In this document: piece after piece, positions 1-6,615 of the stretch
Layout: each line of letters starts with the position of its first letter
Position numbering within the stretch: the stretch's first letter is position 1
Source of the DNA: an uncultured Prevotellaceae bacterium
GTDB lineage: Bacteria > Bacteroidota > Bacteroidia > Bacteroidales > Muribaculaceae
Assembly (NCBI GenBank): GCA_900320055.1
Contig: ONQS01000024.1
Coordinates: 1-36,377 of the forward strand
Reading direction: 5' to 3'
DNA: 36,377 nucleotides
Position numbers and translations under genes: made by a program
The notes under the pieces: generated by a model
What the model saw: only the letters and a program-made list of their open reading frames with translations
Told to the model about the DNA's origin: nothing
The model's database searches: none

Positions 1-113
1 GTCAAAATGGACAAACTGCTGATTACCAAACGATAGCGAAATCCACCAACACGCAATAGGGTGGGGCGGAACTGTTAACGAAAGGTTAAAAGCATTTCCA
101 ACCCCCTGCGTTG

Positions 114-121
114 CAAAGGTA
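114..121 (-). promoter_or_regulatory. Bacteroidota -7 promoter box facing the left edge
   Basis: The minus strand reads TACCTTTG here, a perfect TAnnTTTG box, with a TTG about 21 bp upstream in the same direction. It should start a transcript that leaves the window at base 1. The first ATG reading left (about base 93) hits a stop after six codons, so the visible part is leader or non-coding RNA and the gene lies outside the window. Confidence 0.55.
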
Positions 122-300
122 CAACACCCCATCGCCCCCTGTCAATGACAAAAAGCAGGATAAACTACGAATTACATGAATCTAACTAATTCTTGGGTCT
201 CCGCGCACTTTTTTAATGCGAATTACACGAATGACCACAAATCATCCATAAATCATTGACAGAAATCAAAGGTCATTCAATGTCAAATTAAAATAGACAT
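122..300. other. AT-rich intergenic stretch with no gene seen
   Basis: There is no convincing ORF or RNA gene. The stretch contains short direct repeats around 160-240 (GAATTACAtGAAT and GAATTACAcGAAT), a simple-sequence type common between Bacteroidales genes. It separates the leftward promoter from the stop codon of the gene fragment ending at 301. Confidence 0.5.
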
Positions 301-669
301 CTATTCTATAAAACCATAGAAATACTTTTCTGTATCAATTTTGGCCTCTAAAACTTTCATCGCGTTTTTCAAAGCCGTAGTGAAACTAGAATAGTCATTA
401 TCAAGATTGTACTCTTCATCAGTCAGACAGGCTTTAATCTGGTACAATCCAGCATCCCAGGCCCCAACTTTGTATTTATTGGTATTCAGCAATGCGGATT
501 TCTCATAAAATTCCTTATACATTTCACGAGCGGCATCTATCACTTGTTGTGCTTCTTGTGTCAATGTCTTATTCTGTAGCCACAAAGCGGCAAAGCGGTC
601 ACTATCGGCACTGATTCCACTTGTAATGTCGGGGTCACTACATTTCCATTTCTTGACTTCAGTGATCAA
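301..669 (-). CDS. Hypothetical protein, 5'-truncated C-terminal fragment
   Basis: About 122 codons of normal-looking coding sequence rich in K, E, D and aromatics, including the stretch KVGAWDAGLYQIKACL. I do not recognise the family. The frame has no ATG: at 669 it reads TTG, and upstream it stays open without a start straight through the neighbouring 9-bp repeat until a stop at about 979-981. No promoter faces this frame. The simplest reading is the C-terminal remnant of a larger gene whose 5' part has been lost and replaced by the minisatellite. A real protein starting at TTG is possible but unlikely. The composition is that of a soluble helical protein, with no signal peptide and no membrane segment. 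Confidence 0.45.
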   Translation of the reverse strand: MITEVKKWKCSDPDITSGISADSDRFAALWLQNKTLTQEAQQVIDAAREMYKEFYEKSALLNTNKYKVGAWDAGLYQIKACLTDEEYNLDNDYSSFTTALKNAMKVLEAKIDTEKYFYGFIE

Positions 670-693
670 GAATGGGAACAGATGATTTGGGAT

Positions 694-954
694 GGAGTTG
701 ACGGATAAAACGGATATAATGGATGGGACGGATGGAACGGATGTGACGGATATAACGGATGTGACGGATGTGACGGATGAAACGGAGGTGACGGATGGGA
801 TGGAGTTGACGGATAAAACGGATATAACGGATGGGACGGAGGTGACGGATGGGAGGGGGAGTGACTGATATAACGGATGGGATGGAGGTGGCGGATGGGA
901 TGGAGGTGGCGGATGGGAGGGGGGTGACGGATGGGACGGATGGGAGGAAGGTGG
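694..954. repeat. 9-bp minisatellite (GGATGGGAC-type), about 29 units
   Basis: Degenerate tandem units of nine bases run from GGAGTTGAC through GGATAAAAC, GGATATAAC, GGATGTGAC and GGATGGGAC to GGATGGGAG. A larger block (GGAGTTGAC GGATAAAAC plus two more units) occurs at 694 and again at 802, exactly 108 bp or twelve units apart, so the array grew partly by block duplication. One unit at 856-865 has ten bases and breaks the phase. Because nine is a multiple of three, the array is open on the minus strand as a repeating three-residue pattern (V/I-x-S). It ends about 25 bp before the promoter of the next gene. Confidence 0.85.
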
Positions 955-979
955 TATTAGGAAGTTGAAACATTTTTGC

Positions 980-987
980 TATCTTTG
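980..987 (+). promoter_or_regulatory. -7 promoter box of the GH13 gene
   Basis: TATCTTTG is a perfect TAnnTTTG box 28 bp before the first likely ATG. No good -33 TTTG is visible at the usual spacing, perhaps because the minisatellite abuts it. Confidence 0.7.
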
Positions 988-1014
988 CGAGTGTAAAACA
1001 AGATTTTAGTGTAT

Positions 1015-2361
1015 ATGATGATGAAGAAGTTTTTTTGTACGGTTTTGATTGCCCTTATGGGTGTGATGGCTGGCATGGCACAGACTGCTGAGGCTGGCCA
1101 GGGTAATAACGAGATCATTCTCCACGCGTGGTCGTGGTCGTTCAACACCATCAAGGAACATCTGACTGAGATCAAGGATGCGGGCTACACGATAGTGCAG
1201 ACGTCGCCCATCAATGAGTGTGTCGTGGGTGAGGACGGCGGCAGGCAACTGTTCGGCCACGGCAAGTGGTATTATCACTACCAGCCGACGGACTGGACGA
1301 TAGGTAATTATCAGTTGGGGACGCGCGACGAGTTCAAGGCGATGTGCGCCGAGGCCAAGCGTCTGGGGCTGCGCGTGATTGTGGATGTGCTGCCCAATCA
1401 CACGGTGATTGACCGCACGCAGATCAACGCGCGCCTCGACAGCGCCGTGAATGGCCGCGAGAACCTGTTCCACGCCAACGGCCTGTGGCCTATCAAGGAC
1501 TACAGCGACCGCTACCAGTGCACGACGGGCGAGATGGGTACGCTGCCCGACGTGAACACCGAGAATCCTGATTTCCAGGACACGGCCAAGCACATCGGCC
1601 TGCCGGGCGAGATGCGTGACCCCAAGTCGCCCGAGAACGACTTCTGGGACGTGGCGATGGGCCGCAAGGCCGTCAAGGGCCTGCGTCTGGCTGTGCCGCG
1701 TGAGGACCTGTTCATTTATGGCGAGGTGCTGCAAGACCGCAATGTGCCCGAGCAGGGCTATGCCGAGTATATGGACTTGACGGCCAGCAACTATGGCTGG
1801 GTGCTGCGCAACGTGCTCAACAAGCACGATGCCCGTGCCGACAACCTGTTGACGTGGCACCACTCGGTGGATCCCGCCCACCTGGTGACCTGGGTCGAGT
1901 CGCACGACACCTACTGCAACGACCACGCCTCGGCCGGCATGAGTGACGAACTCGTGCGCCTGGGGTGGGTCTTCCTGACCGCAAGGCAGTATGGCACGCC
2001 GCTGTTCTACAGCCGCCCTCACGGCAGCACCCGCGAGAACTACTGGGGCGACAACGAGATCGGCAAGGTGGGCAACGACGAGTTCAAGCACCCTGTGGTG
2101 AAAGCCGTCAACGAGTTCCGCCACCGCAACGTGGGTCAACCCGAGAACATCATCTATAGCGAGAACGGGAAGCAGATTGTCGTGGAACGCGGCACCAAGG
2201 CCGCCGTGGTGATCAACCTCGACGAACAGCCCGCTGAGGTAGCCATCCCCGTCACCCTGCAGAACGGCAAGTACCGCGACGCCGTGACCAAGCAACGCAT
2301 CACCGTGAAGAAAGGCGTCCTTAAGGGAACCTTGGCACCGATGAGCGCGTATGTTTTATAA
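1015..2361 (+). CDS. Secreted GH13 alpha-amylase family protein with an apparent core deletion
   Basis: A starch-active (beta/alpha)8 glycosidase family protein of about 448 residues, starting at one of three consecutive ATGs (1015, 1018, 1021). The signal peptide MKKFFCTVLIALMGVMAGMA predicts export. GH13 region I is DVLPNH near residue 123, the general acid lies in IYGEV (E237), and the transition-state Asp lies in ESHDTY (D298). Region II is abnormal. Family members read roughly 'NP..Q, about 20 residues, GADGFRYDTAKHIG'; here NPDFQ (to residue 188) runs straight into DTAKHIGLP. The helix, beta-strand 4 and the invariant Arg two residues before the nucleophile are missing, although an Asp is kept at the junction (D189). 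The reading frame is intact. It is probably inactive or altered unless the deletion is an assembly error. It stands alone behind its own promoter. Confidence 0.85.
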   Translation: MMMKKFFCTVLIALMGVMAGMAQTAEAGQGNNEIILHAWSWSFNTIKEHLTEIKDAGYTIVQTSPINECVVGEDGGRQLFGHGKWYYHYQPTDWTIGNYQLGTRDEFKAMCAEAKRLGLRVIVDVLPNHTVIDRTQINARLDSAVNGRENLFHANGLWPIKDYSDRYQCTTGEMGTLPDVNTENPDFQDTAKHIGLPGEMRDPKSPENDFWDVAMGRKAVKGLRLAVPREDLFIYGEVLQDRNVPEQGYAEYMDLTASNYGWVLRNVLNKHDARADNLLTWHHSVDPAHLVTWVESHDTYCNDHASAGMSDELVRLGWVFLTARQYGTPLFYSRPHGSTRENYWGDNEIGKVGNDEFKHPVVKAVNEFRHRNVGQPENIIYSENGKQIVVERGTKAAVVINLDEQPAEVAIPVTLQNGKYRDAVTKQRITVKKGVLKGTLAPMSAYVL

Positions 2362-2385
2362 CGGCTAAAGGTAAACTTTAGCCGT
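2361..2385 (+). terminator. Perfect hairpin after the GH13 gene
   Basis: ACGGCTAAAG, loop GTAAA, CTTTAGCCGT: a ten-base-pair perfect stem beginning at the last base of the amylase stop codon. There is no T run after it, so it may be a 3' stabilising hairpin or the outer arm of the repeat that flanks the next pseudogene rather than a strong intrinsic terminator. Confidence 0.5.
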
Positions 2386-2589
2386 GGGTAATGGATAATT
2401 GCAGCACGACGCAACTGGTCGCACAGGGCATAGTTCTCGGTTTTCGGGAATTTTCCCAACAACCGATAGACCTCTACCCACTAACTTACGTGCTTCGTGC
2501 CAAGCATTCAGTTTCTCAAATTGAAATAGAAAATCTTCTATATTGCGAATGTCACTGGTATTATAGTCATTAAACATTCTCCATTACCC
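2386..2589. repeat. Inverted-repeat-bounded unit containing a four-helix-bundle pseudogene
   Basis: GGGTAATGGA at 2386-2395 is exactly matched by TCCATTACCC at 2580-2589 in inverted orientation. The similarity extends outward imperfectly (GGCTAAAG on the left, AGCCAAAG in the reverse complement on the right). The unit encloses only the S23-type pseudogene. This looks like a small mobile or repeat cassette, but no transposase is present and no target duplication is obvious. Confidence 0.5.
2397..2577 (-). pseudogene. Four-helix bundle protein (23S rRNA IVP/S23 family) pseudogene
   Basis: On the minus strand the N-terminal part reads MFNDYNTSDIRNIEDF then FEKLNAWHEARKLV, typical of the small four-helix bundle proteins first found in 23S rRNA intervening sequences. 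The family continuation LLGKFPKTENYALCDQLRRA is in another frame. Removing one G from the GGG at 2477-2479 (CCC on the plus strand) joins them as ARKLVVEVYRLLGKFPKTEN, so a single-base insertion caused the shift. After QLRRAA the gene is also truncated: the usual '(V)SIPSNIAEG' and everything beyond is replaced by flanking repeat DNA. Intact members are about 115-130 residues; about 60 are left here. The function of this family is not established. Confidence 0.75.
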
Positions 2590-2609
2590 ATTATGCACAA
2601 CTTTGGCTG

Positions 2610-3848
2610 TTAAATGGGAGATGCGCCGAGGAGGCGGAGTGCGGCAGAGATGCGGGTGGCGTGGTCGCCACGGACGATGACGTGGTGGTTGCCGATGCTG
2701 CGCTCCAAGAAGTAGTCGAGAGGCTGCTCCAGACGCAGGCGCAACTGGGTGCGGCACATGTTGGGTTTGGAGGTGCACTCCAGCAGACGTGCCTTGCTGA
2801 TGAAGTAGTGTTCCATGCTCGTCCCGCCGCACTTGACCACGGTGACATCCATCGGGTCGAAGATGCCCTCGACGGCGACGCCGCTGAGCGACTCGTAGTG
2901 GTCACGCACGATGTAGCGGTCGGTCATCGCGGGGGCGATGGTGCAATGGGCAAATACCATCTCACGGGCATCGTTGTCCAGAATCTTGGACGGATTGGCC
3001 ATAAAGGTCATCTCGCCTGTAGCGGCTTGCACGGCCAGCATGGTGAGCAGGGTCTGCTCGTCGCCTTCGCAACCAGCCGGGATGCCCTCCTGGTTGAGCA
3101 GTGCCAAGGCCACGCAGCCCGTGGTGCGGGTGGTGGGGATGAGGTCAAAGCAGTTGAGCGTGAAGGCGTCCAGGTGGTAGCGCTCCACGATGGCCTTGAC
3201 AGCGCGGTAGAGGCGCATGGCCTTGACCACCTCGTCGCGCGACGGCTCCTTGACGCCGATGGCCTGGCTGATGAACTCGTGGGTGATGTCCTGCACCTCG
3301 TCGTCGGCGATGGCTTGGTAGCCCTTGACCACCTCGTCGAGGGGAACGTCCACCATCTCGATGCCCCAGCGCTCGCTCAAGGCCTGGTAGTCCACATTGC
3401 TGGCAATGAGCCATCCCGACGGCTTGCCGATGACGCCCACGCGCTTGCCGTTGAGTCTGGCCAAAGCATCATGGGCGCAGGCATAATCGTCGATGCCCTG
3501 CATGATGAAACTGGTGGTACCGTGAAGCACACGCCCATGGCGTCGGTCGATGCGCATCCACGAGAGGATTTCGAGCGATGCAGCGAGCGAGTTTTTCAGG
3601 CCGTCGGCAATGAGCACGACATAGGGCGGCAAACGGTCGATGCAGGCCTTGACCATTTCCTCGACACCTCCACTGCCCACGAGTACCATCGTGGCGCCGT
3701 CGGGAAGGGGCTTGTCCAGATCCTCGGGGAAGATATACCGTACGTCATATTTCTCGGCGATGGTGTCGAGCAGTTCATGGTGGTCGGTGAAAATCGACTC
3801 GCGGCTGGCGAGCGATGAAGCGAAAGTGATCAGGTTGAGTTTCATCAT
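2610..3848 (-). CDS. L-fucose/L-arabinose isomerase-like family protein
   Basis: About 411 residues, cytoplasmic with no signal peptide. The protein resembles the fucose-isomerase-like proteins common in Bacteroidales. The most telling segment is CFDLIPTTRTTGCVALALLN followed by GIPAGCEGDEQTLLTM, where the Glu/Asp of GCEGD are candidate metal or substrate ligands. It ends with a GNHHVIVRGDHA segment of the FucI C-terminal-like domain. The N-terminal half is a Rossmann-like substrate domain (GKRVGVIGKPSGWLIAS). An aldose-ketose isomerase or related sugar enzyme is likely; the substrate is unknown. Two ATGs open the ORF; MKLNLITF at 3845 is the more usual start. It has its own promoter at 3880-3887 and no partner gene next to it. 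Confidence 0.8.
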   Translation of the reverse strand: MMKLNLITFASSLASRESIFTDHHELLDTIAEKYDVRYIFPEDLDKPLPDGATMVLVGSGGVEEMVKACIDRLPPYVVLIADGLKNSLAASLEILSWMRIDRRHGRVLHGTTSFIMQGIDDYACAHDALARLNGKRVGVIGKPSGWLIASNVDYQALSERWGIEMVDVPLDEVVKGYQAIADDEVQDITHEFISQAIGVKEPSRDEVVKAMRLYRAVKAIVERYHLDAFTLNCFDLIPTTRTTGCVALALLNQEGIPAGCEGDEQTLLTMLAVQAATGEMTFMANPSKILDNDAREMVFAHCTIAPAMTDRYIVRDHYESLSGVAVEGIFDPMDVTVVKCGGTSMEHYFISKARLLECTSKPNMCRTQLRLRLEQPLDYFLERSIGNHHVIVRGDHATRISAALRLLGASPI

Positions 3849-3879
3849 GATGTCTTGTTGTTAGGTTGTTATTGTAGCG

Positions 3880-3887
3880 CAAAGTTA
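3880..3887 (-). promoter_or_regulatory. -7 promoter box of the isomerase-like gene
   Basis: Minus strand TAACTTTG lies about 32 bp upstream of the start codon and matches TAnnTTTG. This indicates the gene is transcribed on its own and not from the barrel gene behind it. Confidence 0.65.
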
Positions 3888-3912
3888 GCGATAATTCCCA
3901 ACAGGCACAAAT

Positions 3913-3947
3913 AAAAGCGGCCCGAGTAAAGTCTCATGACCGCTTTT
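3913..3947 (-). terminator. Terminator of the outer-membrane barrel gene
   Basis: Read on the minus strand, AAAAGCGG and CCGCTTTT form an eight-pair stem with a 19-base loop, followed by TATTTG. It lies 20 bp beyond the stop of the gene ending at 3967 and before the isomerase promoter, so it separates two same-strand units. Confidence 0.6.
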
Positions 3948-3966
3948 TGTCAGTTGGTTGTTAGTG

Positions 3967-4575
3967 TCAGAACTTGCAGCGCACGCCAGTCAGTGCTACA
4001 CCCTGCTCACCGACACCCAACTCAATGAATCCGCGGACGTGGTCGCTACCTGCTTCGATGCCAATGAGCGAAGCCTGCCAGTTGAAACCCCAGCCTGTTT
4101 CGACCTCACTCTTGCCGACTTTCTTGCCATTCACGTCATAGCCTTTGTCGGCAAAGCGGCCAAAGTAAACACCTGCTGCCGCCTTGCTATACAGACCCCA
4201 GAGATCCTTGCGCAGCCAGTTGAGTTTTACCGCCGGCATCAATGAAAAATAGGACTTGGTGCGGTAGGACTTCAGTTCATCCTTGGAATAGACATCCTCG
4301 CTGGCAACATTGGTGGTAAAGATGCCACCCACGCCCACCAGAGGGCTGGTGTGGTAGAAGTACTCGACACCGAGCGATCCAAACCACTTCTTGTTGTCGG
4401 TCCGCTGTCCAAACATGGCCGGGATAATGTCGGTCATGGCATCAACCCAGACGGAATTGGGCTCGACACCATAGGAGATGGCAACCTCATGACGGAGTTC
4501 ATCGTTTTGAGCCTTGGCAGGCACACACATCAGAGCCACAAGAGCCATCAGGGACAAGATGCGATAAATCTTCAT
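3967..4575 (-). CDS. Outer membrane beta-barrel protein
   Basis: 202 residues with a cleavable signal peptide (MKIYRILSLMALVALMCVPAKA then QND). The mature part alternates hydrophobic and polar residues in short stretches (WFGSLGVEYFYHTSPLVGVG, KSYFSLMPAVKLNWL, LYSKAAAGVYFGRF, WGFNWQASLIGIEAG) and ends in VRCKF with a terminal Phe. That is the usual signature of a small eight-strand-type barrel inserted by BAM. No enzymatic motif is seen, and its role (structural, adhesion or transport) cannot be told. The adjacent fragment at 4675-4914 is from the same broad class but is not an obvious copy. The start is fixed by the signal peptide and by a promoter about 50 bp upstream. Confidence 0.75.
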   Translation of the reverse strand: MKIYRILSLMALVALMCVPAKAQNDELRHEVAISYGVEPNSVWVDAMTDIIPAMFGQRTDNKKWFGSLGVEYFYHTSPLVGVGGIFTTNVASEDVYSKDELKSYRTKSYFSLMPAVKLNWLRKDLWGLYSKAAAGVYFGRFADKGYDVNGKKVGKSEVETGWGFNWQASLIGIEAGSDHVRGFIELGVGEQGVALTGVRCKF

Positions 4576-4626
4576 AATCTGCTGTCAGTTAATTGTTAAA
4601 AGGTTTTATATCTTAGTTTTGGTCTG

Positions 4627-4634
4627 CAAAATTA
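4627..4634 (-). promoter_or_regulatory. -7 promoter box of the barrel gene
   Basis: Minus strand TAATTTTG, a TAnnTTTG match, sits 52 bp upstream of the ATG at 4575 and leaves a leader of about 45 nt. Confidence 0.6.
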
Positions 4635-4674
4635 CTCATTTATTCCATATCAAAGAGCATAATTGCCCTTGTAA

Positions 4675-4914
4675 ATGATAGAAATATGTCTTAATCCGGA
4701 TGGCGGCAGCCTGTTTGGCCAGACAGATGGCGAGGACGTGTTTGGTGACGACGGCTACAAGCGCTTTGACTTCGGCCTGGGTCTGCGTGCCGGCCTAGAG
4801 TTTAACCAGAAGGTGCCCGTTTCGATCGGTTATGACTTCGGCCTGCTTGATATCAACGACGGCGTGTCGGCCAAGAACCGCAACCTGACGCTGTCGGTTG
4901 GCTACAAGTTCTAA
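4675..4914 (+). pseudogene. C-terminal fragment of an outer membrane beta-barrel gene
   Basis: A 79-codon frame whose final 60-70 residues look like the last strands of a PorT-type barrel: KRFDFGLGLRAGLEFNQ, VPVSIGYDFGLLDIND and NRNLTLSVGYKF ending in Phe. There is no signal peptide, and a stop codon lies directly before the only ATG, so the 5' two thirds of the gene are missing. The upstream 100 bp belong to the leader of the divergent barrel gene. It is most likely a remnant left by a deletion or recombination between barrel genes. A terminator hairpin still follows it. Confidence 0.7.
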
Positions 4915-4936
4915 TCGACAAGGAAATACATTATAG

Positions 4937-4974
4937 GTGTCCATCACTCGAAATCATTTTTGAGTTGTGGACAC
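4937..4974 (+). terminator. Terminator after the barrel fragment
   Basis: GTGTCCATCACTC pairs imperfectly with GAGTTGTGGACAC across an AT-rich loop, followed by TTTTGTTT: an intrinsic terminator layout. A similar sequence (AGGTGTCCATCACTCGAAAT and AGGTGCCCATCATTCAAAT) recurs about 53 bp downstream, so the left arm has a second diverged copy just before the next promoter. Confidence 0.65.
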
Positions 4975-5014
4975 TTTTGTTTCGCTTGAGGTGCCCATCA
5001 TTCAAATAATTGTG

Positions 5015-5022
5015 TAATTTTG
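5015..5022 (+). promoter_or_regulatory. -7 promoter box deciding the next start
   Basis: TAATTTTG matches the TAnnTTTG consensus. It lies inside the longest possible reading frame of the next gene (open from 5010), which excludes the upstream start and supports the ATG at 5061. Confidence 0.6.
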
Positions 5023-5060
5023 CAATTCATGGAAAGGAAAATCATTTAACCAAATCTGAT

Positions 5061-5555
5061 ATGAGTGAGACGATTAAGCAGCAGCCTGAAGGGGACCTTC
5101 ACGATAAATATACGTTGAAGGGAGAGGGCTTTGTGTGGCCCCTGATTCGCTCGGTACTGATTTTCATAGGCACTCTGCTGGTTGCCATTGTTGGTGCAGA
5201 AGTGGAGGCAGGCCGTGGGCTGGATCCTTTTGCTATTGTCTACTGTGTGTTATTGACGCCGTTTGCCTTTATCAATGCATTCTTCCAATGGTTACTCTAT
5301 CATTTCAATATCGACCGTAAGCCGCTGGCATCGGCCAGGTTTTGTCTATTGGAGTGCGTGTTGGTTGTGGCGGTTTTGATTCTTGTTGCCTGGGTGCAGG
5401 ATTATGCTGCTGACATCCTGTGGTATGAGCCAGTCGAAGTGCTGTTCTGGTATTCCCAAGAAGCGGCAGTGCTGTTCACCGCTCTCATCGTTGTCACATT
5501 CTACTTGATCAAGAAGTGGGTGACAACTATCGGCCATCGCAAGTGTGATGAATGA
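5061..5555 (+). CDS. Four-helix integral membrane protein, unknown function
   Basis: 164 residues from MSETIKQQPEGD. After a polar N-terminus of about 25 residues come four hydrophobic segments: FVWPLIRSVLIFIGTLLVAIVG, DPFAIVYCVLLTPFAFINAFF, ARFCLLECVLVVAVLILVAWV and the C-terminal EAAVLFTALIVVTFYLI, followed by a positively charged tail (KKWVTTIGHRK). It is probably an inner-membrane protein with both ends inside. I do not recognise a family. It is a single-gene unit with its own promoter. Confidence 0.7.
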   Translation: MSETIKQQPEGDLHDKYTLKGEGFVWPLIRSVLIFIGTLLVAIVGAEVEAGRGLDPFAIVYCVLLTPFAFINAFFQWLLYHFNIDRKPLASARFCLLECVLVVAVLILVAWVQDYAADILWYEPVEVLFWYSQEAAVLFTALIVVTFYLIKKWVTTIGHRKCDE

Positions 5556-5609
5556 GAAAATGACCACATTGCAGGTGCTATGGAATACCATGGCAACCCA
5601 ATGTTTTGC

Positions 5610-5617
5610 TACCTTTG
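5610..5617 (+). promoter_or_regulatory. Orphan promoter box pointing into the 3' end of dus
   Basis: TACCTTTG followed by GCA is a perfect plus-strand box. A leader and then an ATG at 5656 (MKIHVLHTG, then stop at 5683-5685) follow. No plus-strand gene continues from it: the DNA beyond 5656 is the antiparallel dus gene. It is probably the promoter and first codons of a gene whose body has been lost. Confidence 0.5.
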
Positions 5618-5653
5618 CAGTGGAATTCAATAACAATTAAAAAACTGATGAGG

Positions 5654-6613
5654 TTATGAAGATACATGTGTTGCATACTGGGTGAGGGCGGACTCGACGT
5701 GGTTGAGGGCGGCGATAGCAGCGTTCTGATACTGGTCGAGGGTGCGGGACTTGCGGATGGCCTTGAACAACTTGTGGTCGGTGCCCGGGAGGAAGGTCTG
5801 CCAGATGTCTTGCAGGTGCCGCACGAGTTGGGCTTCGCCGCCATTGAGTTGCTCGGTGTAGCCCTCCACAAGCAGGTCGTGGAAGCGGCGGTAATCGTCG
5901 GTAGTGGCCTTGGGGCTGAACATGCCTGGATTGGCGGCAAGTCCGCTTCCCACCATCACTGCAGCAAGGGTGGGGTAGCGCTGGATGGTCCGCTCGATGT
6001 CCTGGATGGAGCGCAGGCCACCGTTATAGACAACAGGCCACTGCGAGGCTGCCAGCAATGCTTCGAATTGCTCCATATCGAGATCCCCCTTGTATTGCTG
6101 CTTGCCGATGCGCGGGTGCACGGCTATGTGGCGGGGCGATATGATCTCCAACTGGGGCAGGATGTCTCGCCACTGGTCGTTGCGGTCCCAGCCGAGGCGC
6201 ATCTTCACGCTGTACTGCACGTCCTGGACCGTTGCGAGCGCTTGGAACAGGGTTGCTGTGAGGTCAGGGAATGCCAGCATGCCAGAGCCTTTGCGATGAA
6301 GGGCGATGGGCGGAAATGGGCATCCCAGATTGATGTCGATGTGACGGTAGCCCATCTGCTTGAGGGCTTCCACCATCATCAGGGCATGGTCGCTCTGGCA
6401 AGCGAGAATCTGTGGCACAAGGGTGATGCCGGCATTGCGCTCGGGCGACACGTCGCGCAGGTCTTTGCGCCTGACCTCACCGCGCTCGACGCGCATAAAC
6501 GGGGCATAATAGGCATCCACTCCGCCAAAAACGCTGTGCTGCGCCATGCGCCACACACTGTCGGTCACACCTTGCAGCGGTGCTGCAAGCATTGGTATCT
6601 TGATGTTATTCAT
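5654..6613 (-). CDS. dus: tRNA-dihydrouridine synthase family protein
   Basis: Flavin enzyme that reduces uridines in the D-loop of tRNA to dihydrouridine. It has 319 residues, the normal length for a bacterial Dus. The TIM-barrel start reads IPMLAAPLQGVTDSVWR; the catalytic Cys is C98 in HIDINLGCPFPP; VKMRLGW and HIAVHPR line the FMN and substrate site; VVYNGGL and VMVGSGLAANPGMF close the phosphate-binding end of the barrel. The variant HRKGSGML after the Cys is closer to the DusC-like Bacteroidota proteins than to DusA. It starts two bases after the stop of the sialidase gene, so it is almost certainly co-transcribed with it, an unexpected pairing. Which uridine is modified cannot be told from the sequence. 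Confidence 0.9.
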   Translation of the reverse strand: MNNIKIPMLAAPLQGVTDSVWRMAQHSVFGGVDAYYAPFMRVERGEVRRKDLRDVSPERNAGITLVPQILACQSDHALMMVEALKQMGYRHIDINLGCPFPPIALHRKGSGMLAFPDLTATLFQALATVQDVQYSVKMRLGWDRNDQWRDILPQLEIISPRHIAVHPRIGKQQYKGDLDMEQFEALLAASQWPVVYNGGLRSIQDIERTIQRYPTLAAVMVGSGLAANPGMFSPKATTDDYRRFHDLLVEGYTEQLNGGEAQLVRHLQDIWQTFLPGTDHKLFKAIRKSRTLDQYQNAAIAALNHVESALTQYATHVSS

Positions 6614-6615
6614 AT

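Noticed and set aside
659-973. 104-codon IRH-rich minus-strand protein
   Set aside because: It is a translation of the 9-bp minisatellite; its amino-acid repeat reflects the DNA repeat, and the frame shifts at the ten-base unit.
1006-2295. 429-codon minus-strand frame antisense to the GH13 gene
   Set aside because: Composition rich in H, V, L and R typical of an antisense frame, no promoter, no recognisable domain.
2386-2589. Insertion sequence
   Set aside because: Inverted repeats are present, but the enclosed gene is an S23-type protein remnant, not a transposase, and no target duplication was found.
5010-5060. Longer start of the four-helix membrane protein
   Set aside because: A promoter box (TAATTTTG, 5015-5022) lies within this stretch, so it is untranslated.
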